Numbered from the stretch's first letter, positions 1 to 11,370 are shown. The stretch is DNA of 64,000 nucleotides from Culex pipiens pallens (GCF_016801865.2 NC_068939.1:87391881-87455880), one strand, 5' to 3'. Made by a program: numbers and translations. The notes: generated from the letters alone by a model not told the origin.

Positions 1-208
1 CTAAATAAACTTCATGTAATCCCATGGGCAGAGGTAAGTGGAGGGCCATCATCATCATCATTATATGGATTTTATAAAGTTTTACGATAAATTTGATCAA
101 TTCATACTTAAAAACCCAAACATGTTTGGGATTGTTATGGATGCTTTTGACATAAAAAAAAACCTTAAAATCAATAGGTTACATGGAAAAAAGTCGATTC
201 TCGATATC

Positions 209-326
209 GTGAATTGTGTTCATGAATTCGAGAACCACGAAGAAAAATGTTTACGTTTAAAGTGCAAATGCACCATACTCATGAATAAATTCCTTCGTGG
301 TTCTCTAATGTATGAACACAATTCAC
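209..326. repeat. Short inverted repeat
   Basis: Two arms of about 34 nt face each other: one reads GTGAATTGTGTTCAT then AGAACCACGAAG, the other is its near-exact reverse complement ending at 326. It looks like a small hairpin or MITE remnant. An open frame of 99 codons runs through it, but a frame that contains its own hairpin and opens with a (CAT)n run is unlikely to be a gene. Nothing else is visible in positions 1-430. Confidence 0.55.
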
Positions 327-430
327 AATTGCGGTAATTGATTATTTTCTGTGTACCCTACTTAATTAAAAATGTATAATTAAACATTCGAGATTTTATA
401 AATTTCTCCAATTACATCCGATTGCAAATG

Positions 431-670
431 TAGTACAAATCAGGTCTGTGGAGTCGGGTAGCTTTTGAAGCATCTCCGGCTTTTGAAAATGAAGTGACTC
501 TGACTTCGACTCCGACTCTGGCTACTCCTACTCCGACTTTAGCTCTCTAAAAAACCTTACTCCATAGGCACCGACTCCAACTCCATCAATAACTCCCATA
601 CAAATTTGTTCAAAATTAGCCGACTCTGACTCCAGTTTCTGAAAATAAAGTGACTCCGACTTGACCGACT
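431..670. repeat. Degenerate GACTCC hexamer repeat
   Basis: Imperfect copies of GACTCC, GACTCT and GACTTCG recur through this stretch, for example around 491-550 and 570-670. It is a decayed short tandem repeat with no open frame. I see no gene or element ends here. Confidence 0.6.
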
Positions 671-689
671 AAAAAGAAATCAAGTGAAA

Positions 690-2714
690 TCGTAAAGCAT
701 GATTTAAATAATTGATTATTATAATTTTTTGAACAACGTTGATCTAAAAAATTCATAATTTTATTTTTCCTTCTTTCAAAATTGTGTATGGTAAGGCAAG
801 ACAGAGGCAGGGGGCGCGAGGCTTCAAGTTACACGAGCGCCAGCAATAAGTGTAGTTGATAGTGATTGTCTCTGCTGGAAACAGGCTGCAAAATGGTAAA
901 CGATCGTCAAACGATGTCATCGTCACGAACGCCCACACACACACTCACCCAGCGATTCCGTCGTCCATTCAGACACTTAATTCAGCACAAAGACCTGCGC
1001 CTGAATTGGTGGAGTGGAAACGGGTGAGGAGAAGGGTGGTTGATGGGGGAGGGAATGGCAAACAAGTCAATTACGTCATTATGTACTTTGAACCGACCGA
1101 ACCTACATTTTCCAGGTCACAAACACGGGGCCTGATGACACGCTGGAAATACACTGGGGCAACGTTTTGCGGGGGTGGAACAGCTTTTTTTTTCACGGAA
1201 TCTTCGGGGGTGAGATTCTTACCGTGTACTGGAAGCGAGCTTTCACTTGCGGGGGAAGGAATTAATCGGTACCGTTGGTGACGTGGCGAAGGAGACTGCC
1301 ATTTCTCGGGAAGGAAACATTTGGGAAGTTGGAATTTTAGAATCGTTGCGAGAAATGCGGTCCTCAAAAATTGCAGTTGGTCCTAAAAGCAGTGATGAAC
1401 AAGTCCCACAAGATTGTAACTCGCATTTTTTTTTTGGTATTTCCTTGTAGTATTCACCTCCTCGGGAGAGCAGATCAAAAAGGACCCTGAGCTCCCCGGT
1501 CATCGCTGATCTCGCCGGGTCCTAATGACGATAGCTTGAATTTACCCCGAGACAAGGTTCTAAAATCAATTTGATAAAATGTTATCTTCCCGGACACCAT
1601 GTCACTGTCATCGTCGTCGTTGTCGCCACCGCCGGGGTTCATGCTGGTTTGTCTGGCTGTGGGAGGTGGACGGGATGCTGGTTGTACAACGCGGTCACTG
1701 CGGTACGTGGTATGTGGTTAGCGCTTTATTACTTTTTCCACCTCCTCCTACTCCGGGATCAGGACCGGGCAGGGGGTTTTCCTTGTATTGTGTCCGCAGA
1801 ACAATGAAACACCACCCTCCCGGACCCGGGACGACCAGAGCCAGTGTCACTCAACATAAATTTCTTCACAGTAAAAATGAAGGTCAATTAGAGTGTGAAC
1901 TGGCGAGGGGAGGGTCTCTGCGGTGAGGGGAGGGGAGTTTTCCTCTTTGTCTCTACAAACCCCCATCGCTGGTGGCTGAGTAAACTCTTTCTCGGGATTT
2001 TCAATCGTCGTCGTCGTCATCGCAGGTCCTACCACACTGACCCGCACCCGATACGTCTGGCCACCACCAGCGAGTCTTTTATCTTTACCAGATTCAATAT
2101 TCCAAGGACTTGGGATGAGCAAAATGGAAAATCTTTGCCATTAAATTTATTTTTTAACAAATAATATATTTACAATGGATGCTTCACTTTAAAACATTTG
2201 TATAATTCTTCACCTTAAATTAAAAAAAAAGATTTTAACAGAATTGAGTCTTTCTAAAGAATCCCCACCGAAGGAGGTCGCTCAAGCGATCGAAGAGTTC
2301 GAACAAGAGCAGCTGTAGAGAGGGTTGGAGAGCAGAGAGTAGTGCACTGCGCGCGATTCACATGATTTACACAAGTCTTGAGCTTGAAGCAACGTGCCCC
2401 AGCGCTATCGAGTTCATCGGGCTGGCATGGTAGATAGGGTCCGATCCACTTGTCTCGAGGAAATCAATAAGAGATTCCTGTGTTTTCTGCCACTGGTGGC
2501 GTGGGTGGAGCATGGGTGGGTGCTCTCAAGTGATGGGTTGTTTTATGAATCGATTGTCTGCTTGGCACGTTTTTCTTCCGCTGAGGAATGGGAGTTTAAA
2601 TTGGAGCAGAACGTAGTCAGTGAATCCTTTCAAAAACCCTCCAATAAAACGTATTAGAATAATATTCTTAACATGCTTTCACTAACATCTACTGTTTGTT
2701 CTTACTCATTCCAG
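690..2714. other. Unique DNA upstream of the NALF exon
   Basis: This stretch is GC-richer than most of the window and unique within it. It holds (CA)n and (GTC)n short runs and several mutually contradictory open frames, none with a domain I recognise. It is probably intron or upstream DNA of the exon that follows. The last 60 bases carry a branch-like CTAAC near 2685, a pyrimidine-rich tract and the acceptor CAG ending at 2714. Confidence 0.4.
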
Positions 2715-3206
2715 GGTCAATGTTCAGCCGGTACACTGCCCGTGGCCTGGATAGACGAAGGTCCTGGCCCACCGCGGTGTCCACCGCCATGCAAGGCTAG
2801 CACGTCTAATAGTAAAAATAGTAGTCCTAAGGCAAACAATATTGATAATACTAAATATAACATGGAGAACCGGTTAAATGATAAACAACAGTGCCTTGAC
2901 TATTTGGGCGATAATGAAGAGTTAAGTCCAGCACAAATTTGTAAAAATTCGTCACAAAGAAGTATTGAGACCAAGTTGAGAGCGTTACGTTTAAGACATT
3001 GTTGTGAACGTACTGTTGGCAGCGCGCTGCACAACGCGGCCCTCGAGGCCGTGCTGGGCGGCGGTTCAGACTGTGAGCGGATGCTCGGTGACCTGCTGGA
3101 GACGGACAGCCTCGCCGCCCGGATCACCTGCGAGTTCACCGAGGTGCTGGTGCGGTACGACTGCGGACAGCCGTACTCGATCATCCACCACTGCGAGGAC
3201 TGCAGG
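2715..3206 (+). CDS. Internal exon of a NALF/FAM155 (Nlf-1) family protein
   Basis: The segment is bounded by a TTCCAG acceptor (ends 2714) and a GTAAGT donor (starts 3207). It is 492 nt, exactly 164 codons, phase 0 at both ends. The peptide runs GQCSAGTLPVAW to HHCEDCR. It has 12 cysteines (residues 3, 22, 26, 60, 76, 96, 97, 120, 139, 150, 160, 163), two N-glycosylation sequons (N35, N78), a low-complexity Asn/Ser linker at about 29-57, and the segment LRALRLRHCCERT followed by CEF, YDCGQ and HHCEDC. I recognise this cysteine pattern as the extracellular domain of NALF1/2 (FAM155), insect Nlf-1, the auxiliary subunit that helps the NALCN sodium-leak channel mature and reach the neuronal surface. 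The N-terminal membrane segment and the part following HCEDC are missing and should be in other exons. The second half is much more GC-rich than the first. Identification is by recalled pattern, not alignment. Confidence 0.8.
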
Positions 3207-3300
3207 GTAAGTAAAGAAAAAGATGTATTTACTGTTTCTAGTGATATCTTTCAGAGCCGGAGTTATATTAGTTTTTACATGATAAAATACATGCATTGTT

Positions 3301-3472
3301 AATTTGATTTGGTTAACCGCGGTGGATTTTCTTGGAATAATTCGAACTGTCAAAAATCCACCAAAGCATCTACCGGTGGATACTTTTCGACCAAAGTGGT
3401 AGATGCTTTGGTGGATTTTTGACAGTTCGAATTATTTCAAGAAAATCCACCGCGGTTAACTAAAATCAAATT
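3301..3472. mobile_element. Near-perfect 172-bp palindrome in the NALF intron
   Basis: Two arms of about 75 nt, starting TTGATTTGGTTAACCGCGG, fold onto each other around a 25-nt centre near 3386. It starts 95 bp after the exon donor. It resembles a foldback MITE, but no second copy was seen in the window and no clear target duplication is visible. Confidence 0.75.
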
Positions 3473-3658
3473 GACAATTCGACTCAGGTTCCCAATTTAG
3501 GCACAAGTTTATTTTTATACATTACCTCTTTTTAAACAAATCATATAACATTAGGTTTCGGATTGTTCAACGGCGTTAAGAGAGTTTCAACAAAAAAGTT
3601 AATGGAAAATGCGAGTTTAAGTTTTTGCCGTGCTGTACACAGAAAAAAAATGATGGTA

Positions 3659-4723
3659 CCGTAAACTGGGGTGACTTTGATAGCCGGGGTGACTTTGATA
3701 GGTTTGAGATTTTTCCACAAAATTAAGAGTACAATTAAAATACGTACGGAATTGTTTAGAAACATTCTGACCGTGGTAGAGAAGTGTTCAAAGTACCTTA
3801 AGAAGAACTTTTCATAAAATATTGACAAGTTTAAAAAGTTAGTTAACTATAGTTAAGAAAATGTTGATGAAGGTAATTATTTCAAACTTCTCAAAGTTTC
3901 ATGATTTCATCAATGATCACGATTTCGAATCGGGAAACGGAATGTTTTTTCGGATTCTCTGGACAATTTTTCACTAGGAGAAGGTTTAATAAGTTTGTAA
4001 ATAATAAATGATATGTGTTTTTGAAACACAATTAAAAAAAACTCCAAATTTATAGGCAATTTCAGTTGAACAAATTTCATGTAAAATGTGAAAACATGTG
4101 ATTCGTGCTTCGAATTCAGTATAAAATGCAATATTAATCGATAATTTCATAAACAAACTAGTTTAAAAAAAAATCAGGCAAAATTTCGACTTTATAACAA
4201 TTTTGTCTAAAATTTATATGTATTTTGTTAAAAAGCTTATAAACTTAGTTAACTAAATATAAACATTGATTTTTTTTCTTAAAAACTATATCAGCTACTT
4301 TAGTGATTGTACATTCAACGTACACATAAAGTTTGAACATCTTAAATATGATTTTAACAAGAAAAACTATGACTATCAAAGTCACCCCGGAATTAAAACT
4401 AAGATTTTTTAACGTAACTATTTTTCTAAACACTATTAAACAAACTTTTTTTTCCAAAATAGTGCATGGACTTTGTGTGGCCTACCCCAGTACATGTTTT
4501 AAAAATTATAATCTTGAGAAAAACCTTAACTGTTGGAAAATATTCCAAAAATAAATTGAAATCCTATCAAAGTCACCCCGGTTTACGGTATATGTTCAAT
4601 AATAAGCCATCCCTTAATGCTTACATACTCAAAATTCTCAAAAATGTTTAGATATTAATTTGACGGGCATTTGAAAAACTTATCAAAGTCACCCCGGGCC
4701 ATCAAAGTCACCCCAGTTTACGG
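3659..4723. mobile_element. DNA element with reiterated GGGGTGACTTTGAT ends
   Basis: The left end is CCGTAAACTGGGGTGACTTT with a second GGGGTGACTTTGATAG directly after it. The right end (4681-4723) is the inverted version. Further inverted copies of the motif lie at about 4374-4392 and 4562-4592. The interior is AT-rich and holds no transposase. It is inserted in a CACAG MITE. Parts of the same interior reappear, broken up, at 45205-50552. Likely a non-autonomous DNA transposon; superfamily unknown. Confidence 0.7.
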
Positions 4724-4851
4724 TGATATTCATCAGGAAATGGTGACAGATTTTGTGCCAAAAATAATAATAAAAATATTACATCAATAAATGATGAATT
4801 TTCATCAGATTCATCAGGTTCACATTTTTACACATTTTTTAGGTAATACAA

Positions 4852-5150
4852 GCTTTTCCGGGCAAACTTCGTCCTGCCCTTTTTTGGTTTGTTGAGGTTT
4901 TTTTGATTTTTTGCCTATTCAGCCTCCTGTGATCAAAATATAATTTTACGTAACTTTCTCCATACAATTTCCCGATGCTCCGGAATCGGTTCCAGAGTGG
5001 CCAAAGCGTTAATTAGTTAGCGTAAGAACCTTCCTTGGACTTATACGAACCCAACGCAACAAAGAGCACCTCGATCCGACGTTCCGTGTTGAATTGATTC
5101 GCGTTCGAACAAAACCGTCGAAATTTTTTATATATATATATAGATTAGTC
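4852..5150 (+). mobile_element. Probable 3' fragment of an RTE-type retrotransposon
   Basis: It interrupts the same MITE. It holds a GGTTCCAGAGTGGCCAAAGC segment and ends in a TATATATATA-type tail followed by GATTAG. A short TA-rich tail after a non-coding 3' region is typical of RTE-like non-LTR elements in mosquitoes. No coding part is present, so the family is a guess. Confidence 0.4.
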
Positions 5151-5213
5151 AAAAAAGAGGTAATATTCAACCTACCAAATTTTCAACATTCCACAACTAT
5201 TTTTTTTGCTGTT

Positions 5214-5864
5214 TACATCGAAAATTCAAAAAAATTAAAAATATTTTTAAATGAGCTTTAACATGTCAAAATCATTATTAAGCAGGGATATTAGGGTGAC
5301 AAGAATCGAAGAAGAAGTGGGAAGATTGAAGAAATGTATGGGGAAAAGCTAAAATTTCAAAATTCCACCAAAAGGTGGCTTTAAATGTGTCGGATAATTG
5401 TCAAGTGTAAGATTCTTAAGTGAAATTTTATGACAAAAACTTTGTCGAAGATTGCAAAACGATCCGAATTAACCTTGACGAGTGATTAGAATCAAGCCAG
5501 GGAGTATCCCTGATAACGATTTTTGTTATTGTCACCCTAACGGATATGCATTTTAAGTTCTTTACAGCTGATTACACTCAATATCGATTGCATTTTTTTC
5601 ATAAAAGTTGTAAAAATCGAAATGAAGCCATATTTAAGAAAACTTGAGACGATGTTTTACCAAATCCCCCCCCCCCCCTCTCATCTGGTTTTCTTGGATA
5701 TTTGAGCTTATAATTTGTCCAAAACTAAACCATTTTTACGCTGTTGTAAGAATGGCAAACACTTTAATTAACTACTAGTGAAAAAAAAATCTCTGAATTT
5801 TTGTTTGATTTTTCACTTCATTAGGGCTTTGTTTAGAAAATTCTTTAATTTTATATAAAAATAG
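5214..5864. other. AT-rich stretch without recognisable content
   Basis: About 650 bp of AT-rich sequence with a short C-run near 5667. No open frame, element end or RNA was recognised. Confidence 0.4.
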
Positions 5865-6348
5865 TAAGGCCGTTGCAAATATTTTTTGAAGTTTATGTCC
5901 CTCGACTCTGGTCGGTGGCGAGGGGGGAGGGAACAAAAAAATAAAAAAAATATAAAAATTGAAATAAAAAGCCATGGTCTCAACATTTGAATGAAAAAAG
6001 TGTTTTAAAGTGCATTTTACTCCTGCCCTGTTGTTTTGCAATCATTAGTTTTCAAAATATCCCAGTATTGAAGAGATTTTTTTTTTCGCCGAAAAAAAAA
6101 CTTTTTGTGGTGCTGTACATTAGAATTCCACAAAAATTTAAAATAATTTTGATCGATCCCAGACATGCTAAATATGATTTTAAACACAGAAAAATGCATT
6201 TTTAATTGTTTTCAGTTGGTTAGACTTATACTTCCTTTAAAATTTTGAAGTTTTTTGAAAAAATATTTTTTTCCCCCCTCTGAATTCTGAACCGATTTTG
6301 AAGGGGGGGGGGGCGACATAAACTTTGAAAAATATTTGCAACGACCTA
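5865..6348. mobile_element. Foldback MITE with GTTGCAAATATTTT ends
   Basis: The left arm (GGCCGTTGCAAATATTTTTT, then GAAGTTTATGTCCC) is matched in reverse at 6312-6348. The arms run through G/C homopolymer tracts (12 G at about 6303). Related fragments occur at 7740-7925, 11100-11280, 33211-33300 and 43681-43760, so this is a dispersed family. Confidence 0.65.
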
Positions 6349-6421
6349 AATAATAAATAAAAAGAACTAAAATTTTATAATTTGCAAAACGGCAATCAAA
6401 AACGAAATTGTGTAATTGTAT

Positions 6422-6780
6422 CACAGCTAAAAAGTAGTAATCCAGCAGCGTGTAAAAGGCCTGGGTGTAAAATAAATTTTGCATTATTTCATGCAATTTT
6501 ATGTGATTTTACACCCTGAAATATGTAGCCCATCAGTATGGGAAACCTATGTGACCGAAATGTCAAGCTATGCGTTTATCCTTACAGCTTTTCATCGGTC
6601 TCATGGCCGAGTGGGTTAAGGCGCCAGTCCTTACTGTTGGTGCTGGGTTTGAATCCCGACGGTTGCCACTTGTTTTTGTGTTTGCAAAAATTGTACATGC
6701 AGTGTGTAATATTAAGTGTTTATTGTGACGAAGGTGATGGGCATGCTTTTGCATGCGATTTTACCATCGGATTTTTTACT
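6422..6780 (+). mobile_element. MITE with an internal tRNA-like pol III promoter, copy 1
   Basis: The element starts CACAGCTAAAAAGTAG and is collinear with the complete copy at 31522-31889. It contains an A-box-like TGGCCGAGTGGG (about 6605) and a B-box-like GGGTTTGAATCCC (about 6645), spaced as in a tRNA. The terminal CTGTG is missing: the end runs directly into the repeat that starts at 6771. The internal tRNA-like part is too degenerate to be a functional tRNA. Confidence 0.7.
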
Positions 6781-8018
6781 CAAATTACTATAAAATATCG
6801 TATTTTTTCGATAAAACTTTTTTTTGCGAATCGAACTATGTAATATTTTTTATGAATTTACATTTTCAAACAAAACTTTTTTTACCTACTATTTTTTTGT
6901 TGTAAACTACTCAAATATCGTAATATTTAAAATTTCGCAAAATTTAAAAATTTGCAATATGTTGATACTCACGATACGAAGCAAAATTTTTGCAGTAGAT
7001 TAGTAGAGTTTTTTTTTGCAAAATACTCAAACTTTCACAGAAAAAAAAAAACTGTTTTTTAACTCTCGGATTTTGATATTTGCAATATGAATATCAAGTG
7101 AAGTGAAATTTTGTATGATTGTTTACCTCATTCGATTATTTGTTTGTAAATTATCCAAAACTCACAAAATACCACACTTTTCAATAATACTTTAAAAAAT
7201 AATGGAAAATACGGTGTTTTTAAAGTATGGAACATTGTAAAAAAAAATAGTACATTACAAAAAAAAAACTCTTAGCAACGTTTTCGCAAAATACGTTAAT
7301 TTGTGAATATTCTAGTATTAGGTAAAAAACAACGGGAATAAATCGGAAAAAGCATTAAAAATATCGATTCGTTTGATACCCATTCTACGAATTATGAAAT
7401 TTTTAAGAACATTCGAAAAAAATAATATATTTTATGATTTTTTTATGTAATTTACAAAACAAAATTTAAAAAGCAAATGCATACAAAATTTTGCTTCGTT
7501 TGATACCAATATTTCAAATTAAGAAAATTTTATAAAATTATCGCTGCCAGAATTAGGCTGGTACAAATATTTTTAAATGTTTTTGTCACCACCAATTCAA
7601 AATTTCAATGGAAATTTAAGTGCAATCAGCTTAAATTAATTAAAAATCCATTCTCTTGCGTTTTGATTCAGTTTTAGCTTGTTTTAGTTTATTCAAAAAT
7701 CTTTAGATTTTTTTTTAATTTTCGCAGATTTTGTTTCGTCTTATCTTTTTTGAAAACGATCGATTGCAAAACAACTGAACTAGTGAAAAATACAACTTTA
7801 AACACTTTTTTTATTGTTGAGACTATGGCTTGTTATTTCAATATTTTAATTATTTTTGTCCCCTCCTTTGACCCCAGCCAGGGCCGAGGGACAAAAACTT
7901 TGGAAAACATTGACATTGGCCTTATCGAAATAACAAAATAAAGCATTGGTATTAACAGTGGTTCTTGTTTCAAGTTTTCTTAAGAACACGTTGGTGATGT
8001 TGATACTTTTTTTTTAAT
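6771..8018 (+). repeat. 1.2-kb direct repeat, copy 1
   Basis: This stretch repeats in the same orientation at 10151-11370 at roughly 90-95% identity by eye. Shared landmarks include TTTTGCGAATCGAAC, GCAAATGCATACAAAATTTT and the end GGTGATGTYGATACTTTTTT. It is AT-rich and non-coding, and its last 300 bp resemble the GTTGCAAATATTTT foldback family. Copy 1 runs into a foldback element at 8019; copy 2 continues into unrelated sequence. Confidence 0.8.
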
Positions 8019-9211
8019 GGGTAATTCTCTACCAACTCACACGAAATCGGGAAAAGTTGCCCCGACCCCTCTTCGATTTGCGTGAAACTTTGTCCCTGAT
8101 CACGAATCCGAGGTCCGTTTTTTAATATCTCGCGACGGAGGGGCGGTACGACCCCTTCCATTTTTGAACATGCGAAAAAAGAGGTGTTTTTCAATAATTT
8201 GCAGCCTGAAACGGTGATGAGATAGAAATTTGGTGTCAAAGGGACTTTTATGTAAAATTCGACGCTCGATTTGATGGTGTACTCAGAATTCCGAAAAAAC
8301 GTATTTTTCATCGAAAAAAAAACACTAAAAAAGTTTTAAAAATTATCCCATTTTCCGTTACTCAACTATAAAATTTGTTGGAACATGTCATTTTATGGGA
8401 AATTTAATGTACTTTTCGAGTCTACATTGACCCAGAAGGGTAATTTTTTCATTTAGAACAAATTTTTTCATTTTTAAACTTCGTGTTTTTCTAACTTTGC
8501 AGGGTTATTTTTTAGAGTGTAATAATGTTGTACAAAGTTGTAGAGCAGACAATTACAAAAATTTTGATATATAGTCATAAGGGGTTTGCTCACGAGTTAT
8601 CGTGATTTTACGAAAAAAAGTTTGGAAAAAGTTACTTTTTGCGTTTCATTTTGTTTCGTCGTCCGTGTCTGTCGCGGGTGACCATGAACGGCCATGATCG
8701 ATAACGACCAACTTTTTCAAAACTTTTTTTCGTAAAATCGCGATAACTCGTGATGTTTATAAGCAAGCCCCTTATGTCTATAAATCAATTTTTTTGTTAT
8801 TGTCTGTTCTACAACTTTGTAGAACATTATTACACTCTAAAAAATAACCCTGCAAAGTTAGAAAAAAGCACGAAATTTTAAAATGAAAAATTTTGTTCTA
8901 AATGAAAAAAATACCCTTCTGGGTCAATGTAGATTCGAAAAGTACATTAAATTTCCCATAAAATGACATGTTCCAATTTTTTTTACAGTAGAGCAACGGA
9001 AAATGGGAGAGTTTTTAAAACTTTTTTAGTGTTTTTTTCGATGAAAAATACGTATTTTCGGAAGTCTGAGTACGCCATCAAATTGGGCGTCTAATTTTAC
9101 ATAAAAGTCCCTTTGACACCAAATTTCTATCTCATCACCGTTTCTGGCTGCAAATTATTGAAAAACACCTCTTTTTTCGCATGATCAAAAATGGAAGGGG
9201 TCGTACCGCCC

Positions 9212-10111
9212 GTGTGGATCAATCGGACCGCGCACTGGACTCACAATCCAGAGGTCGCCGGTTCGAATCCCGCGGCGGGCGCTCTAAAATTCTTTGTGTA
9301 AATATTAGGGTGGGTACGTTTTTCAAAAAGTTCTCGGATCAAGTTTTAGTATGGTTCCCCTTGTAGGGCATGCCCATAGGGACTTTCATGCCAAATATCA
9401 GCTCATTTGGTTGTAAACTGGCTGCGCGCATCAGGGTGAAAGTTTACATGGGAATTACTATGGGAAATTGGAACTTTTTGTTCAAACGCTCCTACAGGTC
9501 TGGGAAAAAACACGCGCCAACTTCTGGTATGGTCAGGCCTAAGGGGAATGGTCTGGAGAACATTTTTCCCGAAGAGAGCATATGGATTCGTTGTCCCTAG
9601 ACCTGGCGCATCGGCAAACAATCCGATGTCTCCGAAATCGACGGTTTTCCATGAAAAAGCATCACATTTTCCTTAGCATGCTATGAAAGCTTGATGTACA
9701 CGGCGACGCCATACGTCAGGCAGCTACCACGTGGTTGAAATATTTGCAAAACGGACAACGAATCCATATGCTCTCTTCGGGAAAAATGTTCTCCAGACCA
9801 TTCCCCTTAGGCCCATGTAAACTTTCACCCTGATGCGCGCAGCCAGTTTACAACCAAATGAGCTGATATTTGGCATGAAAGTCTCTATGGGCATGCCCTA
9901 CAAGGAGAACCATACTAAAACTTGATCCGAGAACTTTTTGAAAAACGTACCCACCCTAGTAAATATGGGTATTCGGCGCTGTCGCTCCGTGCCATACTTT
10001 CATACACTTAGGAGCCCAGGGCGGCGAAGTCCTTGTAGATAAAAAGGAAGACACTAGTGGTTGGTACTAGCAATGGTGGCCGACAGCTATAAAGTCAACT
10101 TCGTTTTTTTT
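9212..10111 (+). mobile_element. tRNA-derived SINE, interrupted
   Basis: The head GTGTGGATCAATCGGACCGC, an anticodon-stem-like CTGGA-CTCACAA-TCCAG (anticodon CAC, Val-like) and the B box GGTTCGAATCC are visible. The tail ends in a T-run. The duplicated host segment TCGTACCGCCC flanks it at 9201-9211 and 10112-10122. A 653-bp hAT-like element splits it at 9306-9958. The undivided relative lies at 55310-55546. Confidence 0.85.
9306..9958. mobile_element. hAT-like palindromic element inside the SINE
   Basis: The ends are TAGGGTGGGTACGTTTTTC and its reverse complement. The 8-bp duplication GTAAATAT lies on both sides (9298-9305 and 9959-9966), and the uninterrupted SINE at 55310 shows the single-copy target. 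The arms span most of the element. An 8-bp duplication with TAGGG ends fits a non-autonomous hAT element. No transposase is present. Confidence 0.88.
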
Positions 10112-10150
10112 TCGTACCGCCCCTCCGTCACGAGTATCGAAAAACGGAGT

Positions 10151-11370
10151 TTTTACTCAAATTGCAATAAAATATCGTATTTGTTCGAGAAAACTTTTTT
10201 TTGCGAATCGAACAATGTAATTTTTTCATGAATTTACATTTTCAAACAAAACTTTTTTTACCTACTATTTTTTTGTTGTAAAATACTCAAATATCGTATT
10301 ATTTAAAATTTCGCAAAATTCAAAAATTTGCAATATGTTGATACTCACGAAATTTTAGTAGTAGATTAGTAGAGTTTTTTTTCTAAAATAAAAACAACAC
10401 AGAAAAAACAACTGTTTTTAACTCTCGGATTTTGATATTTGCAATATGAATATCAAGTGAAGTGAAATTTTGTATGATTGTTCACCTTTTTCGTTTATTT
10501 TTTTGTAAATCCAAAACTCACAAAATACCACACTTTTCAATAATAATTAAAAAAATAATGGAAAATGCGGTGTTTTGAAAGTATGGAACTTTGTAAAAAA
10601 AATAGTACATTACAAAAAAATCTTTTAGCAACGTTTTCGCAAAATACGTTAATTTGTGAATATTCTAGTATTAGGTAAAAAATACTGGAATAAATCGGAA
10701 AAAGCATTAAAAATATCAATTCGTTTGATACCCATTTAACGAATTATGAAATTTTTAGAATTTTCGAAAAAAATCATATATTTTATGATTTTTTTATGTA
10801 ATTTACAAAACAAAATTTAAAAAGCAAATGCATACAAAATTTTGCTTCGTTTGATACCAATATTTCAAATTAAGAAAATTTTATAAAATTATCGCTGCCA
10901 GAATTAGGCTGGTACAAATATTTTTAAATGTTTTTGTCACCACCAATTCAAAATTTCAATGGAAATTTAAGTGCAATCAGCTTAAATTAATTAAAAATCC
11001 ATTCTCTTGCGTTTTGATTCAGTTTTAAATTGTTTTAGTTTATTCAAAAATCTTTAATTTTTTTTAATTTTCGCAAATTTTGTTTCGTCTTATCTTACAT
11101 TTTTTGAAAACGATCGATTGCAAAACAACTAAAATGGTGAAAAATACAACTTAAAACACTTTTTTAATTGTTGATGGCTTGTTATTTCAATATTTTAATT
11201 ATTTTTGTAACTTCCTTCGACCCCAGCCAGAGCCGAGGGACAAAAACATTGGAAAACATTGACATTGGCTTTATCGAAATAACAAAATAAAGCATTGATA
11301 TTAACAGTGGTTCTTGTTTTAAGTTTTCTTAAGAACACGTTGGTGATGTCGATACTTTTTTTTTAATATG
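10151..11370 (+). repeat. 1.2-kb direct repeat, copy 2
   Basis: Second copy of 6771-8018, with small deletions such as the loss of bases around 10350. Its left junction shares CGGA plus TTTTTACTC with the left junction of copy 1, suggesting a microhomology breakpoint. Its right end continues into ATGCGCTTC, with no foldback at the TAAT site occupied in copy 1. Confidence 0.8.

Larger units (their letters stand above)
3638..5213. mobile_element. CACAG-family MITE split by two later insertions
   Basis: The element starts CACAGAAAAAAAATGATGGTA at 3638 next to TA, and ends CTGT(T) at 5213 next to TA. Its sequence is the reverse complement of the intact 228-bp copy at 22323-22550. It is split first by a 1065-bp element at 3659-4723 and then by about 300 bp at 4852-5150. 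The pieces 3638-3658, 4724-4851 and 5151-5213 rejoin in register with the intact copy. Confidence 0.8.
8019..10150. mobile_element. Long foldback element, family A copy 1 (right end lost)
   Basis: It starts GGGTAATTCTCTACCAACTC after TAAT. Two arms of about 600 bp face each other across a centre at about 8670 (CCATGAACGGCCATGATCG). The right arm is interrupted by a SINE (9212-10111) and resumes at 10112 with TCGTACCGCCCCTCCGTC. It then breaks off at 10150, so the terminal inverted repeat is missing. No transposase is encoded. Complete relatives: 34709-36053 and 60428-61216. Confidence 0.85.

Noticed and set aside
38..337. 99-codon frame starting with a His run
   Set aside because: It spans a hairpin and a (CAT)n run and has no splice or domain support.
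856..2164. Overlapping 80-140-codon frames on both strands
   Set aside because: GC-rich unique sequence gives contradictory frames; none has a recognisable motif or good exon borders.
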